Part shown: in pieces, positions 52,531 to 62,900 of the stretch | Numbering within the stretch: the stretch's first letter is position 1 | Layout: every line of letters begins with the position of its first letter | DNA from: Palsa-1150 sp036490515 | GTDB lineage: Bacteria; Myxococcota_A; Polyangia; Polyangiales; Polyangiaceae | Assembly: GCA_036490515.1 (NCBI GenBank) | Contig: DASXDU010000038.1 | Location: forward strand, 186,001-250,000 | Direction: 5' to 3' | Length of the DNA stretch: 64,000 nt | The notes under the pieces: generated by a model | Database searches by the model: none | What the model saw: only the letters and a program-made list of their open reading frames with translations | Told to the model about the DNA's origin: nothing | Made by a program: the position numbers and the translations under genes

Positions 52531-52548
52531 GTCACCCTCCTCGGTGAC
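52531..52548. promoter_or_regulatory. Inverted repeat in the divergent T6SS promoter region
   Basis: GTCACC-CTCCTC-GGTGAC is a perfect 6-6-6 inverted repeat in the 120-base spacer between the divergent FHA and lytic-transglycosylase genes. A dimeric regulator could bind here and control both arms. No sequence match to a known operator is claimed. Confidence 0.4.
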
Positions 52549-52615
52549 ACCGCGGCGGGATCGGAGCGCCTTTCTTGCGGTTGCTTTCCCAGCCGTGTCA
52601 GCCTACGTCGCGCAC

Positions 52616-54448
52616 ATGCGTTACGCCCGCACAGCAGCGCTGGTCACGAGTGTCTTCTCGGCTGGCATCACGCTGGGCTACGGCGCGGTGCCAACGCAGT
52701 TCACGCGCGCGCTCGTGGGGCGGATCACCGTCCCCGCCGCGCAGCCGGCGCCCGCAGCGCCCGGGCCGGGCGGTAGCGATCCGTCCGGCGCTCTCGCGGC
52801 GAACGCCCCGGACAAGGGGATGGAGTCGAGCGAGCTTCGCGTCCTCCGGTCGCCCGAGTTCGAGCGCTTCGGCGAGCCCTCCACGGCGCAGCGGCCCCAG
52901 ACGTCGCACCCTGCTTCCGTGTGCGGGACGGGCCTCGAGCGGCGCCTCTGCACGGGAAGCGACGACGCGGATCCGGAGGCGGTCGCGGGCAACGACGCCA
53001 ACTGGATGGTGGGCCTGCGCGCGCCGGACATCCCGGTACACGCGAGCGTTCGCGTCGAGCGGTTCTTCCGCTACCTCACGGAGAGCACCAGCGGACGAAA
53101 GCTCTTCAAGAACTGGTTGAAGCGGAGCGGCCGGTACCACGACGTCGTCGCGAACGCGCTCCACGAGCGCGGGCTTCCGCAGGACCTCGAGGCGGTGGCG
53201 TTCGTCGAGAGCGGGTACTCGCCGACGGCCGTGTCGAGCGAGGGCGCGACCGGGATGTGGCAGTTCATGGCCGGCACCGCGCACGTCTACGGCCTCGCGG
53301 TCGACGAGGACTTCGACGAGCGGCGCAACGTCCAGAAGTCCACCGAGGCCGCCACGAAGTACCTCTCCGATCTCTACGAGCGCTTCGGCTCGTGGGAGCT
53401 CGCGATGGCCGCCTACGACATGGGCTACGGCCGGCTCACGAAGCGTGTCCAGGAGCTCTCGACGAACGACTACTGGACGCTCTCCCTCGTGCGCGGCGCG
53501 ATCCCCGACGAGGCGCTCGCCTACGTTCCCAAGATCATCGCCGTCGCGATCCTGCTGCGCAACCTGGATCACTTCGGCTTCGACGAGGTCCAGCAGGACC
53601 CGCCGCTCCTCTCGTCGGAGCTCGAGGTCCCCGGGGGTACGCCGCTGCGGCTCGTCGCGCGCGCCGCGGGGACGAGCCTCGAACGCCTGCACGTCCTCAA
53701 CCCCGAGCTCCTCACGGCCTACGTGCCCGACCGCGGCAGCGACCTGACCATGCGCGTCCCTTCGCGCGGCGTCGCCCGCGCAAACACCATGCTCCCGCGC
53801 CTCCTTTCGCACTGGCACCCCGGCGCCGAGGAGCGCGTCGACGACGGCTTCGACTGGGGGACCGACGACACGGGCGGGGGGTCGTCGCGGCGTGCGCGCC
53901 CCTCGTCGTACTGGAACGACCCGCTGGGGCCAGGCGCCCCGCGCACGTCCGCCGAGATGCAGGACCCCGAGGGCGGCGATCGCGACGTGGGCGCGGACGC
54001 GACCGACGGCGAGACGGCTCTCGTCTTCTATCGCGTCGAGGACGGCGAGAGCGTGCAGAGCATCGCGCGACGCTTCGGCGTGAAGCCGTCGCGCATCGTC
54101 GTCGACAACCGGCTCGACCCCGCGGCCAAGCTCCAGAAGGGAATGCTCCTCAAGCTGCGCGTTCCCCGCGGCTCGCTCTCGCGCCTCGCGAGCGAGCGGC
54201 CGCTCGACGACTCTCAGTACGCGCCGGCCATGCCGATCGAGGCCGGCGCCACGGCCGACGAACCCCCCACCGTAGGCGCCCCCGCCCCCGCGACGTCACC
54301 CGAACAGCGTACGCGCCGGGAGGAAAACGACCCTTTTTCCCCGCGAACTCCGCAGATTGCTCCACGCACGAAGCGCTCGCACGGCGCCCGTTCCAGCGGG
54401 AACCGATCGATGGCAGACTTCGCCGACCTGTTTGCTCGCAAACCCTGA
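52616..54448 (+). CDS. Membrane-bound lytic transglycosylase with LysM (MltD-like)
   Basis: 610 residues from the ATG at 52616 (a longer frame exists upstream). An N-terminal helix (AALVTSVFSAGITLGYGAV) anchors or exports it. The SLT domain has catalytic E198 in AFVESGYSPTAVSSEGATGM and the closing GSWELAMAAYDMGYG. A LysM-like region at about 335-400 and a second clearer LysM at about 475-525 (YRVEDGESVQSIARRFGVKP) bind peptidoglycan. It lies 21 bases before clpV and probably opens the wall for the T6SS apparatus, as MltE does in enteroaggregative E. coli. Confidence 0.85.
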   Translation: MRYARTAALVTSVFSAGITLGYGAVPTQFTRALVGRITVPAAQPAPAAPGPGGSDPSGALAANAPDKGMESSELRVLRSPEFERFGEPSTAQRPQTSHPASVCGTGLERRLCTGSDDADPEAVAGNDANWMVGLRAPDIPVHASVRVERFFRYLTESTSGRKLFKNWLKRSGRYHDVVANALHERGLPQDLEAVAFVESGYSPTAVSSEGATGMWQFMAGTAHVYGLAVDEDFDERRNVQKSTEAATKYLSDLYERFGSWELAMAAYDMGYGRLTKRVQELSTNDYWTLSLVRGAIPDEALAYVPKIIAVAILLRNLDHFGFDEVQQDPPLLSSELEVPGGTPLRLVARAAGTSLERLHVLNPELLTAYVPDRGSDLTMRVPSRGVARANTMLPRLLSHWHPGAEERVDDGFDWGTDDTGGGSSRRARPSSYWNDPLGPGAPRTSAEMQDPEGGDRDVGADATDGETALVFYRVEDGESVQSIARRFGVKPSRIVVDNRLDPAAKLQKGMLLKLRVPRGSLSRLASERPLDDSQYAPAMPIEAGATADEPPTVGAPAPATSPEQRTRREENDPFSPRTPQIAPRTKRSHGARSSGNRSMADFADLFARKP

Positions 54449-54458
54449 GCCGTCGGAA

Positions 54459-54464
54459 AAGAGG
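54459..54464 (+). promoter_or_regulatory. Ribosome-binding site of clpV
   Basis: AAGAGG lies 5 bases before the GTG at 54470. This supports that GTG as the start and translation separate from the upstream lytic-transglycosylase gene. Confidence 0.6.
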
Positions 54465-54469
54465 TCACG

Positions 54470-57127
54470 GTGCTCGTCGCAGAACCCCGCTCCCTACTCA
54501 AGACTCTGAACCCAACCTGCACTCGCGCCATCGAGTCGGCGCTGAGCGCCTGCGTGGCGGCGCGTCACTACGAAGTGACCGTGGAGCACGTGCTCCTCGT
54601 GCTGCTCGACGATCTCGAGAGCGACGTCCACCGGATCCTCGAGCACTACGAGATCAATCCGGCGCACCTCAAGGCGACGGTCCAGCGCTACGTGGGCGAT
54701 CTTCGCAGCGGCAACGCCGGCAAGCCGACCGTCGGCCAGCTGCTCTTCGAGCTCGTGCAGGACGCGTGGATCTACGCGTCCACCGAGCTCGGTGAGGCGA
54801 AGGTCCGTTCGGGTGCGCTGCTCGTGCGCCTCGCCCTCGCGCCGAGCCGCTACCTGCCCTTCGAGCTCACCGCGCTCGAGAAGATCCAGCGCGAGGAGCT
54901 CCGCAAGAACCTCGCGACGATCGCCGCGGGCAGCGGCGAGGCGTCCTCGGTGCGGGCGCTCGGCGAGGCTCCCTCTGCCGGCGGCGCCGCGGCGACCGCG
55001 GGCGGCAAAGCCGCGAAGGGCTCCCCCACGGGGCTCGGCGCTCCGGACGGCCCGCTCTCTCGCTTCACGACGGACCTCACGCTGCGCGCGAAGGAGGGCG
55101 GGCTCGACCCGGTCTTCGGCCGCGAGCCGGAGATCCGCAGCGTCATCGACGTTCTGGCGCGGCGCCGCAAGAACAACCCGATCATCGTCGGAGAGGCGGG
55201 CGTCGGGAAGACGGCGCTCGTCGAGGGCCTCGCGCTCGCGATCGCCGAGGGCAACGTCCCCGAGCAGCTGAAGAACGTGCACGTCCTCTCGCTCGACCTC
55301 GGCGCGCTCCAGGCCGGCGCCGGCGTGAAGGGCGAGTTCGAGAACCGCCTCAAGGGCGTCATCCAGGAGGTGAAGGCCTCCCCGAAGCCCATCGTCCTGT
55401 TCATCGACGAGGCGCACACGCTCATCGGCGCCGGCGGCGCCCAGGGCGGCGGCGACGCGGCGAACCTGCTCAAGCCGGCGCTCGCGCGCGGCGAGCTCCG
55501 CACGGTCGCGGCGACGACCTGGGCCGAGTTCAAGAAATACTTCGAAAAGGACGCCGCGCTCGAGCGCCGCTTTCAACCGGTCAAGGTCGAGGAGCCGTCG
55601 ATCGAGGGTGCCACCCTCATGCTCCGCGGCCTCGCGAAGCGCTTCGAGGAGGCCCACGGGGTCATCATCCAGGACGAGGCCGTCCGCGCCGCGGTCACGC
55701 TGTCGAGCCGCTACATCACCGGCCGTCTCCTCCCGGACAAGGCCGTCGACCTGCTCGACACCGCGGCCGCCCGCGCCAAGGTCGTGCGCGCGGCGCGCCC
55801 CGCCGTGATCGACGACACGAGGGCCTCCCTCGCGGCCCTGGATCGCGAGCTCCAGGCCTACGACAAGGACTTCGCCGCCGGCATCGCGATCGACGACGAC
55901 GCGAAGGCCGCAGCCCAGCAGAAGAAGAAGGAGCTCCTCGAGCACCTCGAGGTGCTCGAGAAGCGCGCCACCGAGCAGCGCGCCATCGTCGACAGGATCG
56001 ACGCCTTCCGGAAGGAGGTCGCGGGAGGCGCCGAGGGCAAGCGCCCGGAGCTCCGCGCCGAGATCGAGAAGCTCAAGGCCATCAAGCCCGAGGAGCTCCT
56101 CGTCCACGCCGACGTCGACGAGGCGCTCGTCGCGGCGATCATCTGCGACTGGACCGGCATCCCCGTCGGGAAGATGGTGAAGGACGACGTCGCGGCGATC
56201 CTCCAGCTCGAGGATCGGCTCCGCACGCGTGTCCGCGGACAGGACCAGGGCCTGGCTGCCGTGGCGCGCGAGCTGCGCGCGGCACGCTCGGGCCTCAAGC
56301 CGCCGCAGCAGCCCCTGGGCGTCTTCCTCCTCGTCGGTCCGAGCGGCGTCGGTAAGACCGAGGCAGCGCTCAGCCTGGCCGAGCTCCTCTTCGGCGGCGA
56401 GCGCTTCATCGTCACCATCAACATGAGCGAGTTCCAGGAGCGCCACACGGTGGCGAAGCTCATCGGATCTCCGCCCGGGTACGTCGGCTTCGGCGAGGGC
56501 GGCGTCCTCACCGAGGCGGTGCGGCAGCGTCCGTACTCGGTCGTCCTGCTCGACGAGTGCGAGAAGGCGGACCGCGAGGTCCTCAACATCTTCTACCAGG
56601 TGTTCGACAAGGGCATGCTCGCGGACGGCGAGGGCCGCGTCATCGACTTCAAGAACACGGTCGTAATCCTCACGAGCAACCTGGCGACGGACCTCATCAC
56701 GAACGCGGCGATGCCCGGCAACCCGGTGCCACCGCTCGAGGACGTCATCTCGCTCGTGAAGCCGACGCTCTCGGCCCACTTCAAGCCCGCGCTCCTCGCG
56801 CGCATGACGGTGGTGCCCTTCTATCCGATCGGGACCGAGGCTCTCCTCGAGATCGTGAAGATGAAGCTCGGGGCCGTCGTGCGCCGCGCCGCGGACGCAC
56901 ACGGGCTCGAGCTCAAGGTCGACGACAAGGTCTACGAGGCCATCGCGGACCGCTGCAAGGAAGTCGAGAGCGGCGCCCGCAACGTCGATCACATCCTCCG
57001 CGGGACCATCATGCCGATGGTCTCCCAGGAGATCCTCAAGCGGATCGCCTCGGGCGAAGAGCTCGAGACGATGCGTCTGTCCCTCGCCCCGGACGGGGCA
57101 ATCGTCTGCAGTGCCGGAGGTGCCTGA
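54470..57127 (+). CDS. clpV: T6SS AAA+ ATPase ClpV (TssH)
   Basis: 885 residues, GTG start. The N-terminal domain (ARHYEVTVEHVLLVLLDDLE) binds contracted sheath. AAA-1 has Walker A GEAGVGKTALVEG (about 241) and FIDEAHTLIGAGG. A coiled-coil middle region follows. AAA-2 has GPSGVGKTEAALSLAELLFG (about 622), VVLLDECEKAD and the terminal NVDHILRGTIMP. It recycles the contracted TssB-TssC sheath. The tight plus-strand order is clpV, tssJ, tssK, tssL, tssM, tagF. The stop overlaps tssJ. Confidence 0.95.
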   Translation: MLVAEPRSLLKTLNPTCTRAIESALSACVAARHYEVTVEHVLLVLLDDLESDVHRILEHYEINPAHLKATVQRYVGDLRSGNAGKPTVGQLLFELVQDAWIYASTELGEAKVRSGALLVRLALAPSRYLPFELTALEKIQREELRKNLATIAAGSGEASSVRALGEAPSAGGAAATAGGKAAKGSPTGLGAPDGPLSRFTTDLTLRAKEGGLDPVFGREPEIRSVIDVLARRRKNNPIIVGEAGVGKTALVEGLALAIAEGNVPEQLKNVHVLSLDLGALQAGAGVKGEFENRLKGVIQEVKASPKPIVLFIDEAHTLIGAGGAQGGGDAANLLKPALARGELRTVAATTWAEFKKYFEKDAALERRFQPVKVEEPSIEGATLMLRGLAKRFEEAHGVIIQDEAVRAAVTLSSRYITGRLLPDKAVDLLDTAAARAKVVRAARPAVIDDTRASLAALDRELQAYDKDFAAGIAIDDDAKAAAQQKKKELLEHLEVLEKRATEQRAIVDRIDAFRKEVAGGAEGKRPELRAEIEKLKAIKPEELLVHADVDEALVAAIICDWTGIPVGKMVKDDVAAILQLEDRLRTRVRGQDQGLAAVARELRAARSGLKPPQQPLGVFLLVGPSGVGKTEAALSLAELLFGGERFIVTINMSEFQERHTVAKLIGSPPGYVGFGEGGVLTEAVRQRPYSVVLLDECEKADREVLNIFYQVFDKGMLADGEGRVIDFKNTVVILTSNLATDLITNAAMPGNPVPPLEDVISLVKPTLSAHFKPALLARMTVVPFYPIGTEALLEIVKMKLGAVVRRAADAHGLELKVDDKVYEAIADRCKEVESGARNVDHILRGTIMPMVSQEILKRIASGEELETMRLSLAPDGAIVCSAGGA

Positions 57128-57843
57128 TGTCGAGCGCGCGCGCGGTGCCCCTCGTCGTGGCGGCGATCGCCGCCACCGTCCTCGCAGGGGGCGCCGTCGT
57201 CGCGTGCTCCAGCTCTCCGGTCATCGTCCAGCCCCCGAAGACCTGCACCTTGCAGGTCATCGGGATGACGATCATCGCGTCTCCGCGCATCAACCTCGAG
57301 GAGGACGGGACCCCGCGTCCCGTCCAGCTTCGCCTCTACCAGCTGAAGACGGACAGCCGCCTGCTCGGCGCGACGTTCGAGGACATCTGGCACAAGGACA
57401 AGGACACCCTCAAGGACGACCTCGTGAAGGTCGACGAGTTCCCGGTCTACCCGGACACGCGCTCGGAGGTGAAGTTCGAGCGCGACCAGGCGGCGCTCTT
57501 CGTCGTGGGGGTCGCGCTCTTCCGCAACCCCCAGGGGCGCTCCTGGTATACCGAGTTCGAGCTGCCGCCGGCCCCGGGCAAGGGCGACTGCATGAACCCC
57601 GACCCGAAGTGCAGCGGCCCCGATTGCAACAAGGACGGAGGCGGTCCTCCGCTCAAGCCGCACTTCAGCCTGTGGCTCGACGAGTCACGCATCGACGACG
57701 GCGCCGATCACCTCGACGAGTTCCCCGAGGCGACGCGCATCCGCCAGCTCTATCTCCGCTCCGCTCCGGCCCAGGGGGCCGGCGGCGAGGCCACGCCAGC
57801 ACCAACCTCCGCGCAGCAAGCACCGACGGGAAACCAGCAATGA
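57127..57843 (+). CDS. tssJ: T6SS outer-membrane lipoprotein TssJ
   Basis: 238 residues. A lipoprotein signal ends at C27 (GGAVVACSSSP). The family core is PVQLRLYQLKTDSRLLGATF, VDEFPVYPDTRSEVKFE and ALFVVGVALFRNP. TssJ anchors TssM to the outer membrane. This protein is longer than typical TssJ (150-180 residues): it carries an insert rich in Cys, Asp and Gly (GKGDCMNPDPKCSGPDCNKD) and a Gln/Pro tail. Overlaps clpV and tssK by 4 bases each. Confidence 0.9.
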   Translation: MSSARAVPLVVAAIAATVLAGGAVVACSSSPVIVQPPKTCTLQVIGMTIIASPRINLEEDGTPRPVQLRLYQLKTDSRLLGATFEDIWHKDKDTLKDDLVKVDEFPVYPDTRSEVKFERDQAALFVVGVALFRNPQGRSWYTEFELPPAPGKGDCMNPDPKCSGPDCNKDGGGPPLKPHFSLWLDESRIDDGADHLDEFPEATRIRQLYLRSAPAQGAGGEATPAPTSAQQAPTGNQQ

Positions 57844-59195
57844 GGCCTCGAAAGCTCCTCTGGACGGAAGGGCTGTTCATCACGCAGCACCACTTCCAGT
57901 GGTTGGATCGCTACCACGAGCGCTTCGTCGGGCAGCGGACGAGCATGGCGCTCCCCTACCCGTGGGGCGTCCTCGACGTGCAGGTCGACGAGCGTGCGCT
58001 CGCGAGCCAGACGTTCAAGCTCAATCGCCTGGTGGCGATGCTCCCCGACGGGACGCCCATCGAGATGGGCGAGGGCGGCGGCGACGTCGTCCCGCCTCGC
58101 CCGTTCGGCCCGCTCTTCCCGACGCAGGTGAAGTCGCTCGACGTCTACGTCGCGCTCCTCAACGACAGCGACACCAACCCCGCCGTCGACCTCGACGGCA
58201 AGGCGGGCGTGCCCGTGCGCTACGTCCGCGAGCAGGGCGGCGTCCCCGACGTGAACTCCGGCATGGGCGAGCAGTCGATGCAGTTCGTCCGGCCGAACTT
58301 CACGCTCCTCTTCGGCGACGAGCGGAAGGACTCGTACTCGGCGGTGCGCATCGCGCAGATCGTCCGAGCGGCCAACGGTTCGCCTGCGCCGCGGGAGAAC
58401 TTCATCCCGCCGGTCATGCGTGTCGGCGCTTCCCACTACCTCGTCAACCGGATGCGCAAGCTGCTCGAGGCGATGATCGGCAAGCAGAAGACGCTCGCCG
58501 ACACGCGGCGCATGCGCACGCAGGCGGCCGTCGAGTTCCAGGCCAGCGACTACGCGAAGTTCTGGCTCCTCAACGCGCTCAACCAGAGCATCCCCGGGCT
58601 CGCCCACCTCGTCGATCACGGGGTCGACCACCCGGAGATGGCGTACCTGCACCTCGGAGAGCTCATCGGGCAGCTCTGCACGTTCGCCGTCGAGGGCGAC
58701 CCGATGACGATCCCGAAGTTCAACTACCTCGAGCTCGCCGACGTGTTCGACCCGATCTTCGAGCGCGCGCACAAGCTCCTCGATGCGGTCCTCTCGGAGC
58801 GCTACGTCGAGATCCCGCTGACGCGGCGCGAGGACGGCATGTTCCTCGGCCAGATCACCGACTCGAACCTCCTCCGGTACACGTTCTTCCTGGCGGCGAC
58901 GGGCGGCTCGCCCGACTCGCAGCTCCGCGACCGGATGCCGAAGCTCACCAAGATCGCTTCCTGGACGCAGGTCGGTCCGATCCTCAACTCCGCGGTCAAC
59001 GGGCTCAAGATCGAGCTCGAATACACCCCCCCTGGGGCCCTGCCGATCAAGCCGGGGGTCATCTTCTTCAAGGTGATTCGTACGCCGGAATATTGGAACG
59101 ACATCGCAGGAACGGGCACGATCGCCGTCTACCAGCCGATCGACCCGAAGGTGACCCTCCAGCTCTTCGCGGTCGACCCGAGTAACCTGCAATGA
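57840..59195 (+). CDS. tssK: T6SS baseplate protein TssK
   Basis: 451 residues. The family opening LLWTEGLFITQHHFQWLDRY and the later FWLLNALNQSIPGLAHLVDH and PVMRVGASHYLVNRMRKLLE fit TssK. TssK trimers link the baseplate to the TssL-TssM membrane complex. The ATG overlaps the tssJ stop (ATGA), and the stop overlaps tssL. No other baseplate gene (tssE, tssF, tssG) lies in the window. Confidence 0.94.
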   Translation: MRPRKLLWTEGLFITQHHFQWLDRYHERFVGQRTSMALPYPWGVLDVQVDERALASQTFKLNRLVAMLPDGTPIEMGEGGGDVVPPRPFGPLFPTQVKSLDVYVALLNDSDTNPAVDLDGKAGVPVRYVREQGGVPDVNSGMGEQSMQFVRPNFTLLFGDERKDSYSAVRIAQIVRAANGSPAPRENFIPPVMRVGASHYLVNRMRKLLEAMIGKQKTLADTRRMRTQAAVEFQASDYAKFWLLNALNQSIPGLAHLVDHGVDHPEMAYLHLGELIGQLCTFAVEGDPMTIPKFNYLELADVFDPIFERAHKLLDAVLSERYVEIPLTRREDGMFLGQITDSNLLRYTFFLAATGGSPDSQLRDRMPKLTKIASWTQVGPILNSAVNGLKIELEYTPPGALPIKPGVIFFKVIRTPEYWNDIAGTGTIAVYQPIDPKVTLQLFAVDPSNLQ

Positions 59196-59899
59196 CCACC
59201 ACCCTCCTCGCCAAGATGTACTGGGCCTGCGCGGACCCGCTGACGCTGGCGAGTCAGCTGGCCAACGCGCGCGATCTCCCGAGCGCCGACGTGCTGCAGC
59301 AGCGCGTGACGTCGCTCTTCGAGCAGATGACGCGCAAGTGCCGCGAGGCGAGCATCCCCGACGAGGACGCCAACGAGGCGAAGTACGCCATCACGGCGTT
59401 CATCGACGAACAGATCTTCCGCTCCGCGTGGCCGGGCCGCTCGCAGTGGCTCGCGCAGCCGCTGCAGCTCGTCTACTTCAACGAGAACACGGCGGGCGAG
59501 GGCTTCTTCCAGCACATGGCGCAGCTGCAGAACCAGCCGAACCGCGCCCACGTGCTCGAGATCTACTACCTCTGCCTCTGCTTCGGCTTCCAGGGGCAGT
59601 ACGCGGTGCGCGGCGGCGAGGGTCTGGGGGCGATCGTCGATCAGATCGGCGCGCGCCTCGGCTCGCAGGTCGGCGCCACGGACGTCATCAGCCCGCACGG
59701 AGAGCCGCGCGAGGTTTTCCGCGGGTTGATGCGCAGGGAGATGCCGCTCGTCGGGCTGAGCATCGCGTTTTTCGGGCTAGCGGTCGTCGTGTTCATCGTC
59801 CTCAAGCTGGTGCTTGCGGGCAGCGTTTCGAGCGCGGCGGCGGACATGACCAAGGGGAGCGTTCCCGCGGCCGCGCAGGCCGCGCCCGGAGCGCGCTGA
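59192..59899 (+). CDS. tssL: T6SS inner-membrane protein TssL (DotU/IcmH)
   Basis: 235 residues, the short TssL class without an OmpA/peptidoglycan-binding domain. The cytoplasmic helical body shows the family segments YAITAFIDEQIFRSAWPGRS and FNENTAGEGFFQHM, YYLCLCFGFQGQYAV. One membrane helix near the C-terminus (GLSIAFFGLAVVVFIVLKLV) anchors it. Tail ends after about 30 Ala-rich residues. Binds TssM. It overlaps tssK (ATGA) and ends 9 bases before tssM. Confidence 0.94.
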   Translation: MTTTLLAKMYWACADPLTLASQLANARDLPSADVLQQRVTSLFEQMTRKCREASIPDEDANEAKYAITAFIDEQIFRSAWPGRSQWLAQPLQLVYFNENTAGEGFFQHMAQLQNQPNRAHVLEIYYLCLCFGFQGQYAVRGGEGLGAIVDQIGARLGSQVGATDVISPHGEPREVFRGLMRREMPLVGLSIAFFGLAVVVFIVLKLVLAGSVSSAAADMTKGSVPAAAQAAPGAR

Positions 59900-59908
59900 G
59901 GGGTCGCG

Positions 59909-62900
59909 ATGTGGACCTGGCTTCTTGCAATCTTCGCCATCGTCGCCGTCTGGGTGGCGGGCTACTTCCTCGGCTGGACGCTGCTGCTCCGGCTGATCCT
60001 GACGGGCCTCGTCATCGTCGCCCTGATCGGCTGGTACGTGTTCCGCCGGCTGCGCGCCATGATCAAGGCGCGCGCGCTCGAGCGCGAGCTCCTGAAACAG
60101 GCGGAGCAGCAGGCCCTCGACGTGCGGCCGGAGCGGCGAGGCGAGGTCCTCGAGCTCCAGGTGCAGATGCAGCGCGCGCTCGACACGCTCAAGCGCAGCC
60201 GCCTCGGCACCGGGGGTGACAGCGCGCTCTACAGCCTGCCCTGGTACATGCTCATCGGGCCCCCCGGCGCCGGCAAGACGACGGCGCTCAAGCACTCGGG
60301 GCTGGTCTTCCCGGCCCTCGACCCGCGAACCGGCGGGGGTCTCCGCGGCATCGGCGGCACGCGCAACTGCGACTGGTGGTTCACCAACGAGGCCATCCTC
60401 CTCGACACCGCCGGTCGCTACGCGACCGAGGCCGACGACCACGAGGAGTGGACGCAGTTCGTCGACCTCCTGCGGAAGTACCGCTCCCGCAAGCCGATCA
60501 ACGGCGTCATCGTCGCCATCAGCGTCACCGACCTGATGGAGGCGACCGACGACCAGATCGACACCTACGCCCGGCGTCTCCGCGAGCGCATCGACGAGCT
60601 CGCGATGCGCCTCCACATGATCCTCCCCGTCTACGTGATGTTCACGAAGGTGGACCTCGTGGCGGGCTTCGTGGAGTTCTGGGGCGACCTCCGCAAGAGC
60701 GAGCGCGCGCAGATCTGGGGCATGACGTTCCCCCTCGAGGGCGCGGCGCAGATGGACACGGGCCGCACCTTCGACGGCGAGTTCGACGGCCTGGTCGAGC
60801 GCCTCCACGCCCGCGCGGTGAAGCGCGTCGGCGCCGAGCCCAAGCCCGAGCAGCGGCAGCGCGTCTACCAGTTCCCGCTCGAGTTCGCGGCGCTCAAGCA
60901 GAACCTCCAGGAGTTCGTCGGGACGCTCTTCCAGGCGAGCAACCTGCAGGACGCGCCCATCCTGCGCGGCATCTACTTCTCGAGCGGCACCCAGGAGGGG
61001 CGGCCCATCGATCGCGTCATCGGCGGGATGATGCGTGCCTTCAACCTGCCCGCGCCGCCGGAGCCGGAGCAGCTCGCGACCGACGGCAAGAGCTACTTCG
61101 TCACCGACGTCTTCCGCCGCGTCGTCTTCCCCGACCAGAACATCGCGGCGCGCACCCGGGGCGAGCTGCGGCGCCAGTTCCTCAACCGGCTCGCGTTCGC
61201 CGCCGTCGCGCTCCTCCTCGCCATCCTCGTCATCGCTCCTTCGACGTACACGTTCGCGCAGAACATGGCGCTCGTGTCGAGCGCACGCGAGGCAGCCGAG
61301 CCTGCGGAGAAGATGAACTGGAGCGACGGCGCGCAGAACCTCGTCGACAAGGTCCACAAGCTCGACGCCGTGGGCAAGCTGCTCGATCAGCTCGAAGACT
61401 GGGACGAGCATGGCGCGCCCCTGCGCATGCGCTGGGGGATGTACTCGGGTGATTCGCTCGAGGACCCGCTCCGTCACGTCTACGTGGCGAACCTCGAGCG
61501 CGGCTTCGCGACCCCGACGCGCGCGCAGCTCGAGCACGAGCTCTCCCTGGTCTCGCTGTCGGGTGCGTCGCACCTGACGACCGACCAGTACGGGCAGTAC
61601 CTCGGCCGGCTCAAGGCCTACCTCGAGATGACGCAGCCCGTGCGCATCGAGGTCGATCCGGACGACCCGGACAACAAGGGCGAGCCGAGGGCGTTGACCG
61701 ATGCCTGGGCGCGGGCGCTCTCGATCACGTCGGAGACGGACAAGAACGCCCTCAAGCCGCACGTGCGCCGGTACGTCGAGCTCGTGAAGGCCGGCAAGAT
61801 CCCGCCCTGGACCGCGAACATGGACCTCGTGACGCGCGTCCGGTCCGTCCTGAAGCAGACGTCCGAGGCCGACCGCGACTTCAGCGCGCTCGTCCGCGAG
61901 CCCAACGAGAACATCGCGCCGATCACCCGGTCGAGCATCTTCATCGGCACGATGTTCAACTCGTACGTGACCTCGAAGTCGAAGCCCGAGGTCGTCGTGA
62001 CCGGCGCGTACCAGCTCGCGGGCTGGGACGGCTACGTCCGCGACCGCCTCGACCTCGACCGCGCGCAGAACGCCTCGAACGACGGCTGGGTCCTCGGCGA
62101 GACCGAGGTCGTCTCCATCGAGCGGCTCCAGCGGTCGCTCCACGAGCTCCGCGACCGCTACTTCGCGGCCTACCGCAACGCGTGGTCCGACTTCCTGAAG
62201 GACCTCGACGTCCGCACGCCGGAGAGCAACGCCGAGGCCCTCGACGAGCTCCAGGCCATCAGCGAGACGCCGTGGCCGTACGCGAAGCTCTTCAAGACGC
62301 TCGCCGACAACACGAAGCTCGACGCCCCGACGTCGAACCCCGCCCAGGCGCTCCTCGACAAGGCCAAGCAGAACAGCACCGTCCAGGCGATCCTCGGCGG
62401 CGACGCGGGCGGCGCACCGCCGCCGGCACGGTGGATCTCGCCCGTCGAGGAGGCGTTCGAGCCCATCGTCACGTTCGCCGTGCCGCCGCCGCAGCCCGCA
62501 CCGCCCGCCGACCAGCCTCCCCCTCCGCCGCCGCAGACGGGCCTCTCGAACTACGTCGCCAAGACGGTCAACAAGCTGGTCGGGGTCCTCAGCGACATGA
62601 AGGACTCCAAGGTCCCCGCGGACACGAAGGACATCGCCAAGGACTTCCAGGACGCGTACCGGGGGACGAGCGAGCTGCTCACGTCGTCGCAGAGCGGCTT
62701 CACCCGGCCGATGCTCTCACCGCTCCTGCTCAACCCGATCCGGCGCGGCTACGCGGGCGTCCTCAGCGACGTGGCGGGGGCGGCTGGCGGGAAATGGGAG
62801 CTCGACGTCTGGCAGAAGTGGCACGACAAGCTCGAAGGGAAGTACCCCTTCGCCGACTCGCCGGAGGACGCGAAGCTCACGGACTTCGCCGAGTTCTTCA

